The notes under the pieces were generated by a model that worked only from the letters and a program-made list of their open reading frames with translations, searched no databases and was not told the DNA's origin. A stretch of 64,000 nt of DNA, from positions 11,670,931-11,734,930 of the forward strand of contig CM039139.1 of NCBI GenBank assembly GCA_022036555.1, read 5' to 3'. This document shows positions 22,503 to 34,541 of this stretch, piece by piece. Source of the stretch: Microstegium vimineum. Taxonomy: Eukaryota; Streptophyta; Magnoliopsida; Poales; Poaceae. Position 1 is the first letter of the stretch, and every line of letters begins with the position of its first letter. The position numbers and the translations under genes are program-made.

Positions 22503-24197
22503 TTAAACTAGCGCATAAGCGGGCTCGACGAGGAACGAATCAATGTAGTCCAAGTCCATGCGGCCCACGCCACCGCTGGTCGGCGACATCCCCACGGGCT
22601 GGAACGCCCCCTCCGTCGGCGACGACGGCACCGACACCGGCGGCGGCGCCCACACTGATGCCGACAGCAACCTCCGTGCCTTCCAGCCGAGCACGATCTT
22701 GTTCGGCGACGTCTCGTCCATGGTGTACCCGTCGTTGAAAAGGCCGAGCAGCAGCCTGGCCTGGCTGTGGTTGAAGCAGCTCAGCGTCACGGGCCTGAAC
22801 CCGTTGCCGCGCATCCACTCCCCCCACCCGGCCCTCGCCTCGCCGTCGCCGTCCACGGCACGGTACGCCCGGCTCACGGCGCCGGCGATGTTTGGGGCGA
22901 GGATGGCCCGCTCCACTAGGCCGCGAACACGGCTCTGCGTCGGGAACCCGGCCTCCAGCGAGTCCCACACCGCCGAGTACCGGTGCAGCTCCTCCATGAA
23001 CCGCGCCACGAAGCCGCCCGCCTCCTCGTCGTCCTTCTCCGCGTCCCCTTGATCCTCCTCGACCACCGTCACGACCTTGGTCCCGAGCGTGGCCATGCCG
23101 GCCAAGAAAGACGCCACCGAGCCGGTGGGGCGCCTAGCGGTGGTGGTCGCGGCGGCTTGGTTGAGCACACAATTGGCGACGAGGGTCTCCCCTTTGACCA
23201 ACCGGACGGTCGCCGGACGGAACCGCTCGTCCGAGTCGAGACGGCACTGCCCAAACGAGAAGGGCTGCCCGATGGACGCCGCGAAGGCGGCCAGACGACG
23301 GCCGGCCTCCTGCACCGCCCGGGCGCCGCCACCGCCTCCTCGGGAGACGGCCGTTATGCGCAGGTGCGGCGGCGGCACGCCGTCGGGGCGCGAGGTCATG
23401 GCCTGCATCAGCGACGCCCACTGGACGCCCTCGGCGATGTCGTAGTCGACGACGTGCACGCGCCGGTCGCCTGCCACCGCCTCGAGGATGGCCTGGTTCG
23501 CGGTGAAGTGGCCGAACTTCATGTACGGCGACATGTCCTGCAGCATCTGGAATGCCGTCAGCACGTCGCCGGTGCGTGGGAGGTGGCCGTGGGACGCGGC
23601 CGCGGCGGCGGCGGCCTGCCTGCCGGCGGCTCCCCCGACGGGGTGGGAGCCGTCGAGCAGCCCCTGCAGCGCGTCCGTGAAGTGCGTGGCGAGGCGCTCC
23701 ATGTTGGAGACGGCGGCGTTGTCGCCGATGTGGGAGACCATCTGCTTGAGCCGAACCAATATCACCCGGGCCAGCTCCCGGCTCTTGTGCGGGCCGGAGA
23801 GCGCCTCGGCCGCCGCCATGAGCAGGTGCAGCAGGCGGAGGCCCTTCTCGTGGCAGTTGCCGTCGTTCACGGGCGTGCCGGGGTTCGTCGTGGTGGTGCT
23901 GCTCGGGGCGGAGCCATTGGAGTTGGAGCAGCAGTACACGTCGTCCGGGAACATGGCCGGGTTGAGGTCGGCCGACCCGAGGAGCGTGTCGTCGCAGAGC
24001 ATGGACTCGATGAGGCCGTGCAGGTCCTGGGCGCCGTCGTCAGGGCAGAGCGAGCCCCAGTCGGTCACCGGGGACAGAGCGTTCCATGCGTACATCCCCA
24101 TGCCGTCGTCCAGCGATGGTGACGACGACGAGGTGGTCGTGGAGCTGCAGCCGGAGAATTCGACATCCCCGGCGACGTCGTCCATAGTCACTTCCAT
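22503..24197 (-). CDS. NSP2: GRAS transcription regulator NSP2 (nodulation signaling pathway 2)
   Basis: Single exon, 564 residues. The start is the ATG at 24197 (MEVTMDDVAGDVEFSG). A further ATG at 24389 in the same frame lies upstream of the TATA box and is rejected. The N-terminus is Ser/Thr/Asp-rich. The GRAS domain runs from about residue 117 to 540: leucine repeat I (LLHLLMAAAEALSG), the VHIID block as VHVVDYDIAEGVQW (248-260), the PFYRE region (FVARFMEELHRYSAVWDSLEAG), and SAW (MRGNGFRPVTLSCFNHSQARLLLG, KIVLGWKARRLLSASVW). NSP2 pairs with NSP1 in the nucleus to drive symbiosis and strigolactone-biosynthesis genes; grasses use it for arbuscular mycorrhiza. A miR171h-type target lies at 23746-23765. 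GC is very high, as is common for intronless grass genes. Other GRAS subfamilies fit the N-terminus much less well. Confidence 0.93.
   Translation of the reverse strand: MEVTMDDVAGDVEFSGCSSTTTSSSSPSLDDGMGMYAWNALSPVTDWGSLCPDDGAQDLHGLIESMLCDDTLLGSADLNPAMFPDDVYCCSNSNGSAPSSTTTTNPGTPVNDGNCHEKGLRLLHLLMAAAEALSGPHKSRELARVILVRLKQMVSHIGDNAAVSNMERLATHFTDALQGLLDGSHPVGGAAGRQAAAAAAASHGHLPRTGDVLTAFQMLQDMSPYMKFGHFTANQAILEAVAGDRRVHVVDYDIAEGVQWASLMQAMTSRPDGVPPPHLRITAVSRGGGGGARAVQEAGRRLAAFAASIGQPFSFGQCRLDSDERFRPATVRLVKGETLVANCVLNQAAATTTARRPTGSVASFLAGMATLGTKVVTVVEEDQGDAEKDDEEAGGFVARFMEELHRYSAVWDSLEAGFPTQSRVRGLVERAILAPNIAGAVSRAYRAVDGDGEARAGWGEWMRGNGFRPVTLSCFNHSQARLLLGLFNDGYTMDETSPNKIVLGWKARRLLSASVWAPPPVSVPSSPTEGAFQPVGMSPTSGGVGRMDLDYIDSFLVEPAYALV
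23746..23765 (-). promoter_or_regulatory. Probable miR171h target site in NSP2 mRNA
   Basis: The coding strand reads GTGATATTGGTTCGGCTCAA over codons 145-151 (VILVRLK). It has the miR171-type core GATATTG...CGGCTC, with the TT variant typical of the NSP2-directed miR171h rather than the GCGC of ordinary SCL6 sites (known from Medicago). Pairing was judged from memory of the miRNA. Confidence 0.75.
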
Positions 24198-24352
24198 GGC
24201 CTGCGCTTGCGTCCTCTTCGCTCCACGTAATAGTAGGTGAGTGTCGTGGCGATGATTTGGTGCCCGGACTCCGGAAATGTTTTGGCGCGTGGGTTGGTAC
24301 AGGGGAAGATGGATCGGTGGGACGAGTACGGGATGACAAGCAGGGAGCGGCC

Positions 24353-24360
24353 TTTTTATA
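24353..24360 (-). promoter_or_regulatory. Probable TATA box of NSP2
   Basis: The minus strand reads TATAAAAA about 155 bases before the ATG at 24197, predicting a start of transcription near 24325. This excludes the upstream in-frame ATG at 24389. Confidence 0.7.
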
Positions 24361-24613
24361 GACCGGACGAGGGACCCTGCACTGACCATTTTGGGCGCCG
24401 GGATCCCGACGCCCCGGCGATGGCACGATGATTTGGATTAGTATATTTGCCGAGCTGGACGGATTTTTTTTTCTTGTTATTAGGTAAAAAAAACCCGTAC
24501 AGACAGTACTAAATTTTATCCATCGTACAACTTTTTTAATTCTACTGTCATCGTAGTCAGCTTTAGGTTTAGTATAATCGAGTGCTCCTAACATTTACCG
24601 TCTTGCCGAGTAA

Positions 24614-24800
24614 GGTCAGTCTCAATGGAGATATCATGGGGGTGTCATGCACATTTATTAGGATGACATATCAGAAAAAAAGAATCTTCACATGAAACTA
24701 AGAGGAGAGAGAATAAGAAAGTTTCATGAGAAAATCGTGCATTATTTTCATTTTCAAAATGTTGGAAACTGTAAAATGAAACTTGTTATTGAGACTGGGC
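24614..24800. mobile_element. Tourist-like MITE in the NSP2 promoter
   Basis: 187 bp with inverted ends GGTCAGTCTCAATGG and TTATTGAGACTGGGC, flanked by TAA on both sides (24611-24613, 24801-24803). It begins about 250 bp beyond the TATA box of NSP2. Confidence 0.8.
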
Positions 24801-24834
24801 TAAGTATGTGTGTCATAAAAAATCACAAATAACT

Positions 24835-25825
24835 GGCTTTGTCTTGGTCCGATAACTGGCTTCCTGTGGGGCCTCTCGATAGCTTCGTTCCCTCACTTTC
24901 TAGGGCAGTCTCTCGCACAGGTCTGCGACGCTCTGTTGCCGCTGCACTCTTTGACAGGAGATGGGTCAAGGACATTGTTGGCGCTCTCACTACCTAGGTG
25001 TTGTGCGAGTACATCCAGGTCTGGGATTTTGTAGCTGACATCGTTCTACAACCGTTGCTCTCCGATCGTTTTGTGTGGAAAATGGACGACAAATGGTGCA
25101 TACTCGGCCTCATCCACATAATATCGGGCATTCTTTAACGGATCATACCAGCTGTTTGGGGCACAAGAACTTTGGCGAACGGTTGCACCACCAAGAGTCA
25201 AATTCTTCTTTTGGTTGTCGCTCCATGGAAGGTTGTGTACGGCAACCCGACGTCCACGACACAACTTACAAGAAGACAGTGATTGCGCGCTATGTGCACA
25301 AGAAGAAAAAACTTCCGATCACCTCTTTGCTGCCTGCGTATACACTAGAGAACTCTGGGCAAGAATTTGCATTCGGTTACACCTGCGGTTGCATGTGTCT
25401 GTACCCTCGGAGCGACTCGTATGTTGGTGGTTGCGCTGTCGCAAAGGATTCCACAACAATCACCTTCGTAAAGGCTTTGACACTTTGGTTCTGCTGGTTA
25501 CCTGGTTTCTGTGGGGGGAGCGGACTCGCAGAACATTCAGAGGGGAGGTCATTCAGACCTCGGGAATCATTGAAGAAGGAGATCAGTGGGTGCAAGCAGG
25601 ATATAGGTCGCTAGCTAGCTTGCTAGCTGTCGCTGATGCTTAGACCGACGCTCCCCGTGTCGCTCAAATTATTCTGTAATATCTAAATCTATAAGCTGAA
25701 ATTGTTTGATTCATGGGACCTCGGTCTGCCTCTTGCAGTACTGATTTTCCCATAGATCAATGTTGTAACCCTGACATGTAATTCTCATGTCTTCTTAATG
25801 AAATGTTTGTGCCTCGGCACATGTT
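24835..25825 (+). pseudogene. LINE ORF2 C-terminal remnant with zf-RVT domain
   Basis: The translated frames show typical plant LINE tail text. DNWLPVGPL and RWVKDIVGAL lie near 24850-24985. Then comes the zinc-binding region CALCAQEEKTSDHLFAACVY (from about 25290), with the CX2C...H...C pattern, and VLLVTWFLWGERTRRTF. Stops and frameshifts break it into pieces. The downstream piece ends in a 3' UTR-like stretch with CTTCTTAATGAAATG near 25790. It is non-functional. Confidence 0.8.
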
Positions 25826-27984
25826 CACGAAAAAATCACAAATAAACTCTTCAAACGTGTCCGCTCGATACTCGAGTGTCTTGCAATCATTTGAGAAAAC
25901 CACCATTATGCGATGTGAAAATGGATGGAATAACCCATATGCCACTTTGCCTGCGGCAGGGGCTGACGAGTGGGGGAGACGTGTTTTTTTTCGTTTTGAC
26001 TCTTTGGATATATTTTTCATAATTATATTGGGTCTACTTTAGAGTTGGAATTGTACTATAAATGTTTTATTGGGAATTTAACTCGAGCTATATTTTCAGA
26101 GTTGGAGCCATGTTGAAGGAGAGTCTAGCATGATGGCGACCGTTATAAAACTATCTGCGTAATAGGATATTTTTTTGTTAGGAAATGGAATGATTGCATT
26201 AAGCTCAAAGATAATCTATTTCAGCGACGGAGCCGGAATTTCAACATAGTGGAAGCAGACATAGAATTATAGGGGGTGGAGGGAGGGGCAGGACCTATAC
26301 AAGTACTAAAAATATCCATATGTTTAAGTATCTAATAGGTACTCCATACTTTGGAAGCCGTTGGAGGAGACCAGACCCCCTCCCTCCGCCCTGGTCTATT
26401 CGAACATAGGGTGTTGTGTTTTGGCTGACATATTGGAGAGTCTGTGTTGGTGTAGTTTCTAGAGCATATTTTTATAAGTGGACAACCCCGGCCCGTACAT
26501 ACTATGCCAAAATATTTTCTATGAAAAAAAAAATCAAATTCAAACCCTAGACATCAGGTGGATGGCAATGTACCACCCAACAACCATGCATTGTTTCTAT
26601 TTATCCACAATACATTTGGATGGAAAGCAGACCAGTTATTGTACAAAATACCAAGTTTACTATGTCACATTACCTTTTTTTAAATGACTTGTAATGTAAT
26701 ACATCAGATTTTTTTTTGTTATTTTCAGGTACACATTAACTTTTTTGCCATGCATTATTGTACAAATATTTTATGCATGTTTCTTTTTTCTATATGTTGT
26801 CATGTTACAATTATAAAAGTCATACACATATCATGTCTGTTTTATATTGCACTCAAAATGTAATGTGTATATGCATCATTTGTTCAAAACATACAAGTTT
26901 TTTTTGTCCAGTTATATTTAATCTAGCTAGCTAATATGTACACGCACATTAGAATATGTTATATTATTTTAGTGTCTTGTTATATTTATGCTAACTAAAT
27001 TATTTCATGTCTAAAGTTGCAAAATAATTACATCTTGAAATAGTAAAGTTTAATATATCAATTAAGCTTGATATGAGATAAATCTATAACTCGGTCATTT
27101 TAAATATACCATTATAAACTTTATTATTTTAAGTTATATTTTTAGCATATATAGACATGATTTGGTGATGTAGGCATTCTGTAATTTTTTTCTAGATTTT
27201 TAGTGTCCTACAAATATTATTAACAAATTAACTATGGTTAACTTTGTCTATTTAGGAAGAGGAGCAAAATGATCATTTTAGTGCAAAACAATATTTTTAC
27301 TATATAGTTCTCATCATGTAGAGTATAGAAGATTTTATAGTATATTTTTCAGGCACTTATATGATTTTATATCTATTTTGTAACGGCTTAAACTGCAACG
27401 CGGTATCCATTGGGCCAATTACACGAAACCGTAGTGTCTTATAGCAAATATTGAAAATGGATGTATGCACCAACTAATTATTATCGCATTTCATTATGTC
27501 CTAGGGCTAATTCTCCCTAAAAATATTTACAACATTTTATAGAGCATGCATGCATCAATTAAATTTATAAAAAATATTTTGATGCATGAAACTTTCCTAT
27601 TTTACAAAATTGAAAATTAAATAAATATATATTTCACCTATTACCTCCTAACTCCTAGAAAGTAATAGATGATCCAACCATTCGATGTAACTAATTGAAC
27701 GTCTCACAAACATTTGAGGGTACCACAGCAAAATCCTTAATATATACTCTATCAGCCCCATTTTAAATTTGATCAAATTTATATAAAAAAAGTATTAATA
27801 TTTTTTATATAAAAATATAATAAGATCTATCATTAAATATATTTTCAAAGCATATACCTATTGACATTTGTCTGTCAAAGTTAAAATAATTCGGTTTAAA
27901 TATAGTGGTCTTATTTTTATTTTTCTATATTCATAAGTTTTTACTACACATCTAAATATATTTTTATGTCTAGATATATAGTTA
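25826..27984. other. Intergenic, AT-rich, no gene
   Basis: Contains one hAT-type MITE (26222-26393) and, at about 27745-27930, a decayed Stowaway-like sequence (GATCAAATTTATATAAAAAA...TGTCAAAGTTAAAATAATT). The rest is AT-rich with no supported ORF. Confidence 0.5.
26222..26393. mobile_element. hAT-type MITE remnant
   Basis: Ends CAGCGACGGAGCC and CCGCCCTG are imperfect inverted repeats of the common plant hAT type. The flanking octamers ATCTATTT and GTCTATTC match at 6 of 8 positions, as a worn 8-bp duplication would. Confidence 0.6.
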
Positions 27985-28339
27985 GAACATCTCCAACAGT
28001 TTGCTAAATCACTTGTCATCCTTTAAAATTTGACAAATCAATCAAAAAACACTCTCCAACAGTTTGCCAATTGGACTTACCAATTCTACACGCTTGCCAA
28101 AAGATTGTATCGGTTTGCTATTTTTTGAGCGCGCATCGGCTTGCCATCCTCTCGCCCGCGAGTCCTCCGCTCGGTTTCCCGCATGCAAGTTTTCTTACTT
28201 TTTAATCTTTTTTTTATTTGGCAAGTGAGAAATAGCCAATTGTTGGAGATGACCTCTTTCCAACTTGGTAAATTATTATAACAACTTGCTAAAACACAAG
28301 ATTTGGCAAGTGAGAAATAGCAAATTGTTGGAGATGCTC
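27985..28339. mobile_element. MITE of the GAGCAACTCCAACAG family
   Basis: 355 bp. Inverted ends GAACATCTCCAACAGTTTGC and GCAAATTGTTGGAGATGCTC, flanked by TTA on both sides. Internally, the CTCCAACAGTTTGC motif recurs in both directions. Related copies are at 41653, 52299 and about 61098. Confidence 0.8.
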
Positions 28340-29815
28340 TTAGAAATGACAAAACGTCTTCTGAAACAAATGGAGTATATGGGTTACCGTGCTCCAAATG
28401 GACTCTTAGGAATTCATATAGTTTTCTGTTGGGTACCATCAAACGATACAAAAGTAATAATTTATCTTCCTTTTGTTTCTGTCCATGATTCCTTTCTTTT
28501 CTTGTCTTTCTTGTTGGACATAACCGCTACTTTTGTTTGATTTTGTTTTCTGGTTGCATCAGTGCACGATGAGTTGTAGGTTACAAATGATCCAAAAAGA
28601 TTCTTCCAACTCACTAAGTAGTGAAGCTTTTGTAAGTGAGCACGCTATCTTGTTTCTATTGATGTCTCATCTGCTGAAGTGGAGATTAGGCTATAATAAG
28701 CTTGGTGACTGGAAGCTGAAGGGATACCGAGCTTAGGAAACTGATCAAATGAATATATGTATATCTATTGCTAGTTATAGACCTCTGGAAATATCACAAT
28801 TATTTGCAGCTTTCCTTAAGAGAAAGAAATCATCTTTGCAGCTTAACTAAACTTACTGCAAAAGGTGCTTGTGTTTTGCCAAATCTCTTGCAATAGCAGC
28901 ACACACAACGAACTAGTCGATTTACGGCTTCTTAAAGCCTTAAAGGGCGTTAACAGGGTCTACATCATAGGTGACAAATGAAGGTTTCCACATGGGATTC
29001 CAAATAATGATCACCCATATTTGTCTCTGTGTCGGGGAGGGCTGAGACTGCTAAGGACTCCTTATTTTAGTGCTGATACGGAGGAGCGTCCAACAAGGGG
29101 AGAAAAAGACTTTAAAGTTATGCAGAAATTGGATTAATTTGCAGAGTTTCTTTCACTTCAAACGGAATTTTACTCTAAAAAAACGGAATCTTAGTTTAGT
29201 TGGCAATTAGCATTCACTTTTCACGGTCTTATGCTCTTATGATGAGTGCCGTATGCTAGCCCTGTTAGTACATATCTTATATGGTCTTTATGTTGCGAAT
29301 TCAAGATCCCTGGTGTTGACCGTAAAAAAAAAAGATCACTGGTCCTGCACCTAATGCTCCCCTGTTACTGTACCTGGCAATCTTCTATGGTTCTTTACCT
29401 TTCATGGGAAAATCCACCTCTATTGTTTGCAATTGGTTTAAGAACAAATTGACAACTTGACCTCCATCCCAACTTAGTGGGCCATCAACATTTAACTTAT
29501 CTTAATCAATCATTTTTAAAAGAAAGGATTTTATTAATTCACAATTATTTTGTCGAGTTGATACAATAAATGCAAACTCACTTCTGGCCTGCACAAAAAA
29601 AAGGGAACGACCTAAACCAAGCAAATAAAAAAAACTATCCAACACTCATTGTCAACCCTAAGATTATATAGATCGCCACCAATGAGCCCAGGAGAAAAAT
29701 ACCGTAATCATTTGCGTCAATTTTAATCAGTCATGGACCACTGTTGATAATAACCTGAAAGCAAAAATTGACAGCCTAGCTACACTTTCAGTTTCCCCAA
29801 GCCACTTGCTCTGCC
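28340..29815. other. Intergenic, no gene seen
   Basis: Short chance ORFs only. No repeat ends or RNA genes recognised. Confidence 0.5.
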
Positions 29816-30085
29816 GAGTGGCGGACCTAGAAATTTAACACAGGGTATGCGGTACAAAAACTAAAAAGAGTAGAAAAATAAAAAAAATAGTGACAAACAC
29901 AAGAATCAAACCAGCAACCTCTTCCAACAGCTTTTAAGCAACTAACCAGCACAATATGTAATCACTTATGCACAAAAATGTAAATAGTTTTTATTTTACA
30001 GTAAAAATTCAGTGTATAATGAGTATTTAGCTGCCCCACAAAGTATACAGTCGCCCACCTTACATACCCTATAGGTCCGCCCCTG
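29816..30085. mobile_element. hAT-type MITE with perfect 8-bp target duplication
   Basis: 270 bp. Ends GAGTGGCGGACCTAG and TAGGTCCGCCCCTG are imperfect inverted repeats. The octamer GCTCTGCC flanks both sides exactly (29808-29815 and 30086-30093). The interior is AT-rich without coding potential. Confidence 0.88.
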
Positions 30086-33000
30086 GCTCTGCCGTCCAGA
30101 CCAGTACTGGGGCGAATCTACTTAGAGCCTAACGCCTCTCCTTGCTTGTAAACATATGATTGAGAGCGCTCGCTCGCTCACTCACTCACTCCTCCATCAT
30201 ATCATCATCATCCATCCCATGTTGCTATATGGAATCTTGTAATATGCCTACGCTGTGCCCAGTACGTGGTCAACCAAATACTAAAATTTCATGGATCATG
30301 GGAAAGAGCCAGTGCCGGCCGGCAGTCCAGTTACCCACTGGCATGATGCATCTGCTACCAGCTTAATTTGTTGTCCGGCCTATAAGCCAATGCAAATATT
30401 ATTAGTACCAGCACTAGCTAGCAAAGCACGGAGACGTAACTCCGATGCTGACATGTGGCACCAAGCATGGCTTCAAATAAAGCTGTAGCGCGGCTTCGTC
30501 ACACACGCTAGCAGAGCGGCTGCTGCTGGCCAGGTGCGTTCCGCCATTAGTAAACGGCAAAGCTCCGGCCGGCCGGAGCCGTCGCGGTCGCCGTCCGTGC
30601 TCTGGATGACCAGGTAGTAGTGGTGGGTTGCAGTTGCAGTTGCAGTTGCAGTTGAAGTACAAAGCAGGCAGCAGCTAGCGTTGCCTGCGCCCGTCCAACT
30701 GGGACTGGGATCATTATAAAACAAGTAATTTCGCTTCCCATCGTTGCGTGGTCCTCGCATCGGGATTGGCGCGCCGGCCGGAGACGACAGCGGCCGGCCG
30801 CCGGTGACCGGGAGCCGTAGCTAGGGGCCGGGCAAGGACGACGTCGTCAGGCAATGTATGTATATGTCAATCGGTTCGCCAAAAAGCGCTGCGCTGTCTC
30901 TTGCGCGCGGCCCGCTGGTGTGGAGTGATGGGTTTTGGGTTGATGGGCACTTGGGGCATGCAGACGTCATGCATGCCTGCAATTGTTTAAGGGTGGTGGC
31001 AGTAGAGAAATGCTTGCTTCCCGCGTCGTCTTCTGCGTGTCTGACTAGGCGTACAGCGACGATTGGAGGATTATTAGTAGATGTTTTCTCTTGATGCTGA
31101 CAGGGGCTAAAATTCATTTGGTGGCCGCTCATGGCCGTCGTCTTGCGGGTGCGGGGTTAAATTAGGTTTTCCTAGTGAGCTGATCTATGAGCTAGTTTTC
31201 GAAGAAGAAGAAATGATCTTGATTGCTATTCACTTGGACTAGCCGACTAGGTAAGTAATGTTTCCTCAACTTGTTGACTAGGTAAATAATGTTCCTCATT
31301 TTGTTGACTAGGTTGATTACAAAGGTGAAATCTAGTGATATTACTTTAACCATTGTTGCCGTCTCTTTCTCTCTCCTTCTCTCTCAAGTGGAGCGTTCTT
31401 AGAGCTCCTTTAGTAGCGCTTCCACAACTATGCTCCTCATGAGAATCAGCGGAGTGATGCCAAATGCCCCTAGGTATAAGTACCGCGAACCGTTCCCATC
31501 GCTCCCTCGTTTTTGCACTTCGGGTGGGAGTGGAAAACCCTGCTCTCCACCACTCCCCACCACTACCTTGTCTCTCTCGCATTTGTTGCGCACCTCTCCG
31601 CCTCGGTCTCTCTCGCGTGTGTCAAGACTGCCAACTTGTTGAGTCTGATAGCTAGCCTTCCTCTTTCTTTAGAGGGTTGGGAGCGGTACCAAACAACGAC
31701 CGAATCCGTGGGGAGCTGAAAAAGCAGGAAGTGGGAGTGGAAGCACAAGCGGGTTGATAGTGCTGTCAAACTAGCCCTTACTGTTGCATTGCATTAGGTA
31801 CTTTAAATGCATCTATCTATCCACCAGGTTTCTTGAGACGGCTGACTAATAAAGTCTATTAAAATGCTCTCGGCGATCTGTGTCCAAATTTGCCTAATTG
31901 AGAATTTGAGATACTAGCCATACAATCTGAATTCCAGCTAAGATTTTTCATGTGTTGCCTGAAGCCCTGAAAGAAGTTCAGAATTCCCCGGCTATTTTTT
32001 CGTTGCAGACAAATTGTCATTGCTATCCTACATGCTCTGTTTCTTAAACAAAAGACCAGAGAGATAATAACCTTCCTTCACGACACAGAAGAGGGCCAGA
32101 GAACAGAAATCTCAATCTATTTCAGATTCAGAAGAACCAAAAGGATAACATTCCCCCTAATTAATTGGACCACCTGCTCCAGCCCCCATTCCATTTCCAG
32201 CTCAATCTGGAGGTTGTTCGATTAGGAAGACGATGAGACAGCTTTCCAGTTTGTAAACACGAGCGCTCAACTCTTACGCTGTCTCTTGTGGCATCAGCAG
32301 CCCAAACCGGTGGCATAAACCCCAGGTCCCAGGCATATGCTCAGGCATCACAATTCATAATCCGTCTCGCGATTACATCACCGGGCCCTTGTGGTTAATT
32401 AAATAATAAATTACTGTACATGACTGACTTCAATAAAGTGGTTCGTTGTCGCGCGCGGCCTGCCTGGGTCAGAAGGGCGTCGAGAATCAAACGGTGCTAA
32501 CGTTAACATGCCCGGCGATGGCATCAGCGAAAGCTGAGTTGCTGATAAACTAAAGCCGCAAGGAGGAAAATGCTCAGCATTTGTTTAGCTTCTTGCTTCG
32601 GTAAGCAAAGGTGGGACTCAAATTATTGCTTGTGGTGGTTGTGCAACCGACCCATGAATTCAACGGGATCCGGGCCGGCGAAAATGTTCATAATCCTGCG
32701 ATAAGCCTAATGTGACATCAGGTCATGGAGTTTGCTTGCAACCTTTCAGCTAACTCCTCACCTGAAACCACAAACCAGTTCCTGATTTGAATTGATCCGG
32801 AGACATGGTAATTCAATGTTGAATTCAATGTATTTTGAATTGATCCACAAACAATATTGAATGTATTTTGATATGAATTCAATGTATTTTGATGAAAAAA
32901 AAAACTACGCAGCATTCAAGCAACTACTATGATGCATCCAAAACCAAAGAAACAAAGAATAGTATTCAGTCATCTCATATATACTGCATCTGGTCAAACT

Positions 33001-34120
33001 ACATAGGAGTAGCCTCTCTCTATATATTTTTTTTGACAATGAGTAGCCTCTATATATGCACCCTCAAATATAAACGTAAAACGTCGTCATCATCTAAAAA
33101 ATATCCTAAACGTTATATCATGAGAAGAAAAACTCGTGCTAAGTTACTTGTTAGGTGTATGCTTGGGGCACTAATCGCCTAATCATGAGGCTGTACGTTT
33201 TAATCATTGTGCTAGAAGTAGTGGCAGGCAACTAAACAATATTTTATCATGATGAGCTCTGCTTGACCTTTCCTCGAGAAGCATCCACACAACGAGCTCT
33301 CGTCATCGAAAAAGTGTTTTGGTGTCTCTACTCTCTACCCGCAGTTGTTTTAACTGTCCTTAATATGTTGTTTTTGTGGAAGTCTCCATCGCAACAGTAA
33401 TGTTGGTTGCAGAGCCTATAGAAACTGAAGCACTTGGGATCTGTAAGCAGCTGACCACAACCAGGAAAATTAATTTACTTCTCCCTGCGGAAAGGAACGT
33501 CAGGTACGGTTTTAGAATCATTGGAATGCTAGGTCATTGAGCTCTCTGTTCGTTTTCTACAACCAGTAAGAGGGCGTCAACATGCTTAAGGTCCAATCAA
33601 TTAGAGCATGAGAAAGTACTACTCTTTCTTGGATTTAATTTTATTTTGATTTAAAAATTTGGAGTACGTACTTGTAACTTCTTAGCACTTCTTATAAAGA
33701 AAAAAATTGTAGCAGACGACATATGTTGATGTTTAGGCGCGACAGTTTGTTAATAGTTTGACAGTAATAAATTAAATGGCCTTTCTATTGCTGCATACCT
33801 ATCAGGTATAGTATTATTGTTGCAATTTATGCGCTTGATAAAATAAAAATAAGATGTCACTACATTATACAATAATAGTAGCGCATTTCATATGTAATCA
33901 TTAACTAGGAAGCTACACATGTACCGTCTTCATTCTAAATTATAAAATATTTTGACTTCTTTTTTAGATACATTAATTTTGCTATGTATGCATACATATA
34001 CACTACCCATATGTATAGCCTCGTCTCACAGGGAAAAGACACATCATCGTCTTGGGTTATATTTTTGCCATTACATCACAAGCACATGATAAATTAGTTA
34101 CTTGATGCTAATAAATAATA
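30086..34120. other. Intergenic, no gene seen
   Basis: Holds short simple repeats, CTCG/CTCA at 30169-30190 and (GTTGCA)n at 30627-30653, and a small TTGAATTCAATGTATTT repeat at 32810-32895. A half Stowaway-like sequence lies at about 33930-33995. ORFs on both strands at 30414-30760 and 31346-31770 overlap each other and match no family. Confidence 0.45.
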
Positions 34121-34169
34121 CTCTCTTCATTCTAAATTACAAGACGTTTTGACTTTTCTAGATACATAG

Positions 34170-34541
34170 TGTCACGGCTGCTATTGCGTAGGAAGTAGTC
34201 ATGATGCGTAGGAGGACGTGGGCTAGGTTCTCGGCGGCGGCGAGGTTTCGACGCCGTCGCAGCGACCGGCGTCGAGGCAGTAGAGGGGAGCCTGGCGAGA
34301 TTAGATTAATCTCAAGCTAATTCTCATTGATCCAATGTTTGCATACGTATAGGCCTGCCCCTAGGCTGGCTAAATGACTATCTAACTTGCATAATAGATC
34401 TAACAAACTCTAGATAAACTCTAACTAATATCCTAACTAGATAAGGACTCGACTCCCTGGATGTTGTGGTGCGGCCGGCCTCTGGCCTGCTCGGCGTACT
34501 AGCTCCGACCTCTTCTCTGATAGACTTGGCCCACCATAACA
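34170..34541 (-). repeat. 3' LTR of the Reina-like element
   Basis: 372 bp, TGTCACGG...CATAACA on the plus strand, with TG...CA ends intact. Confidence 0.93.

Noticed and set aside
22540..24240. Long plus-strand ORFs opposite NSP2 (up to 379 codons)
   Set aside because: Produced by the high third-position GC of NSP2. They contain no domain and are Gly/Arg/Ala/His-rich.
24197..24389. NSP2 start at the ATG at 24389
   Set aside because: It lies upstream of the TATA box at 24353-24360, and the extra residues are unlike NSP2. MEVTMDD is the family start.
30414..30760. Possible small gene on the minus strand near the GTTGCA repeat
   Set aside because: Three frames overlap, and the translation is repeat-driven.
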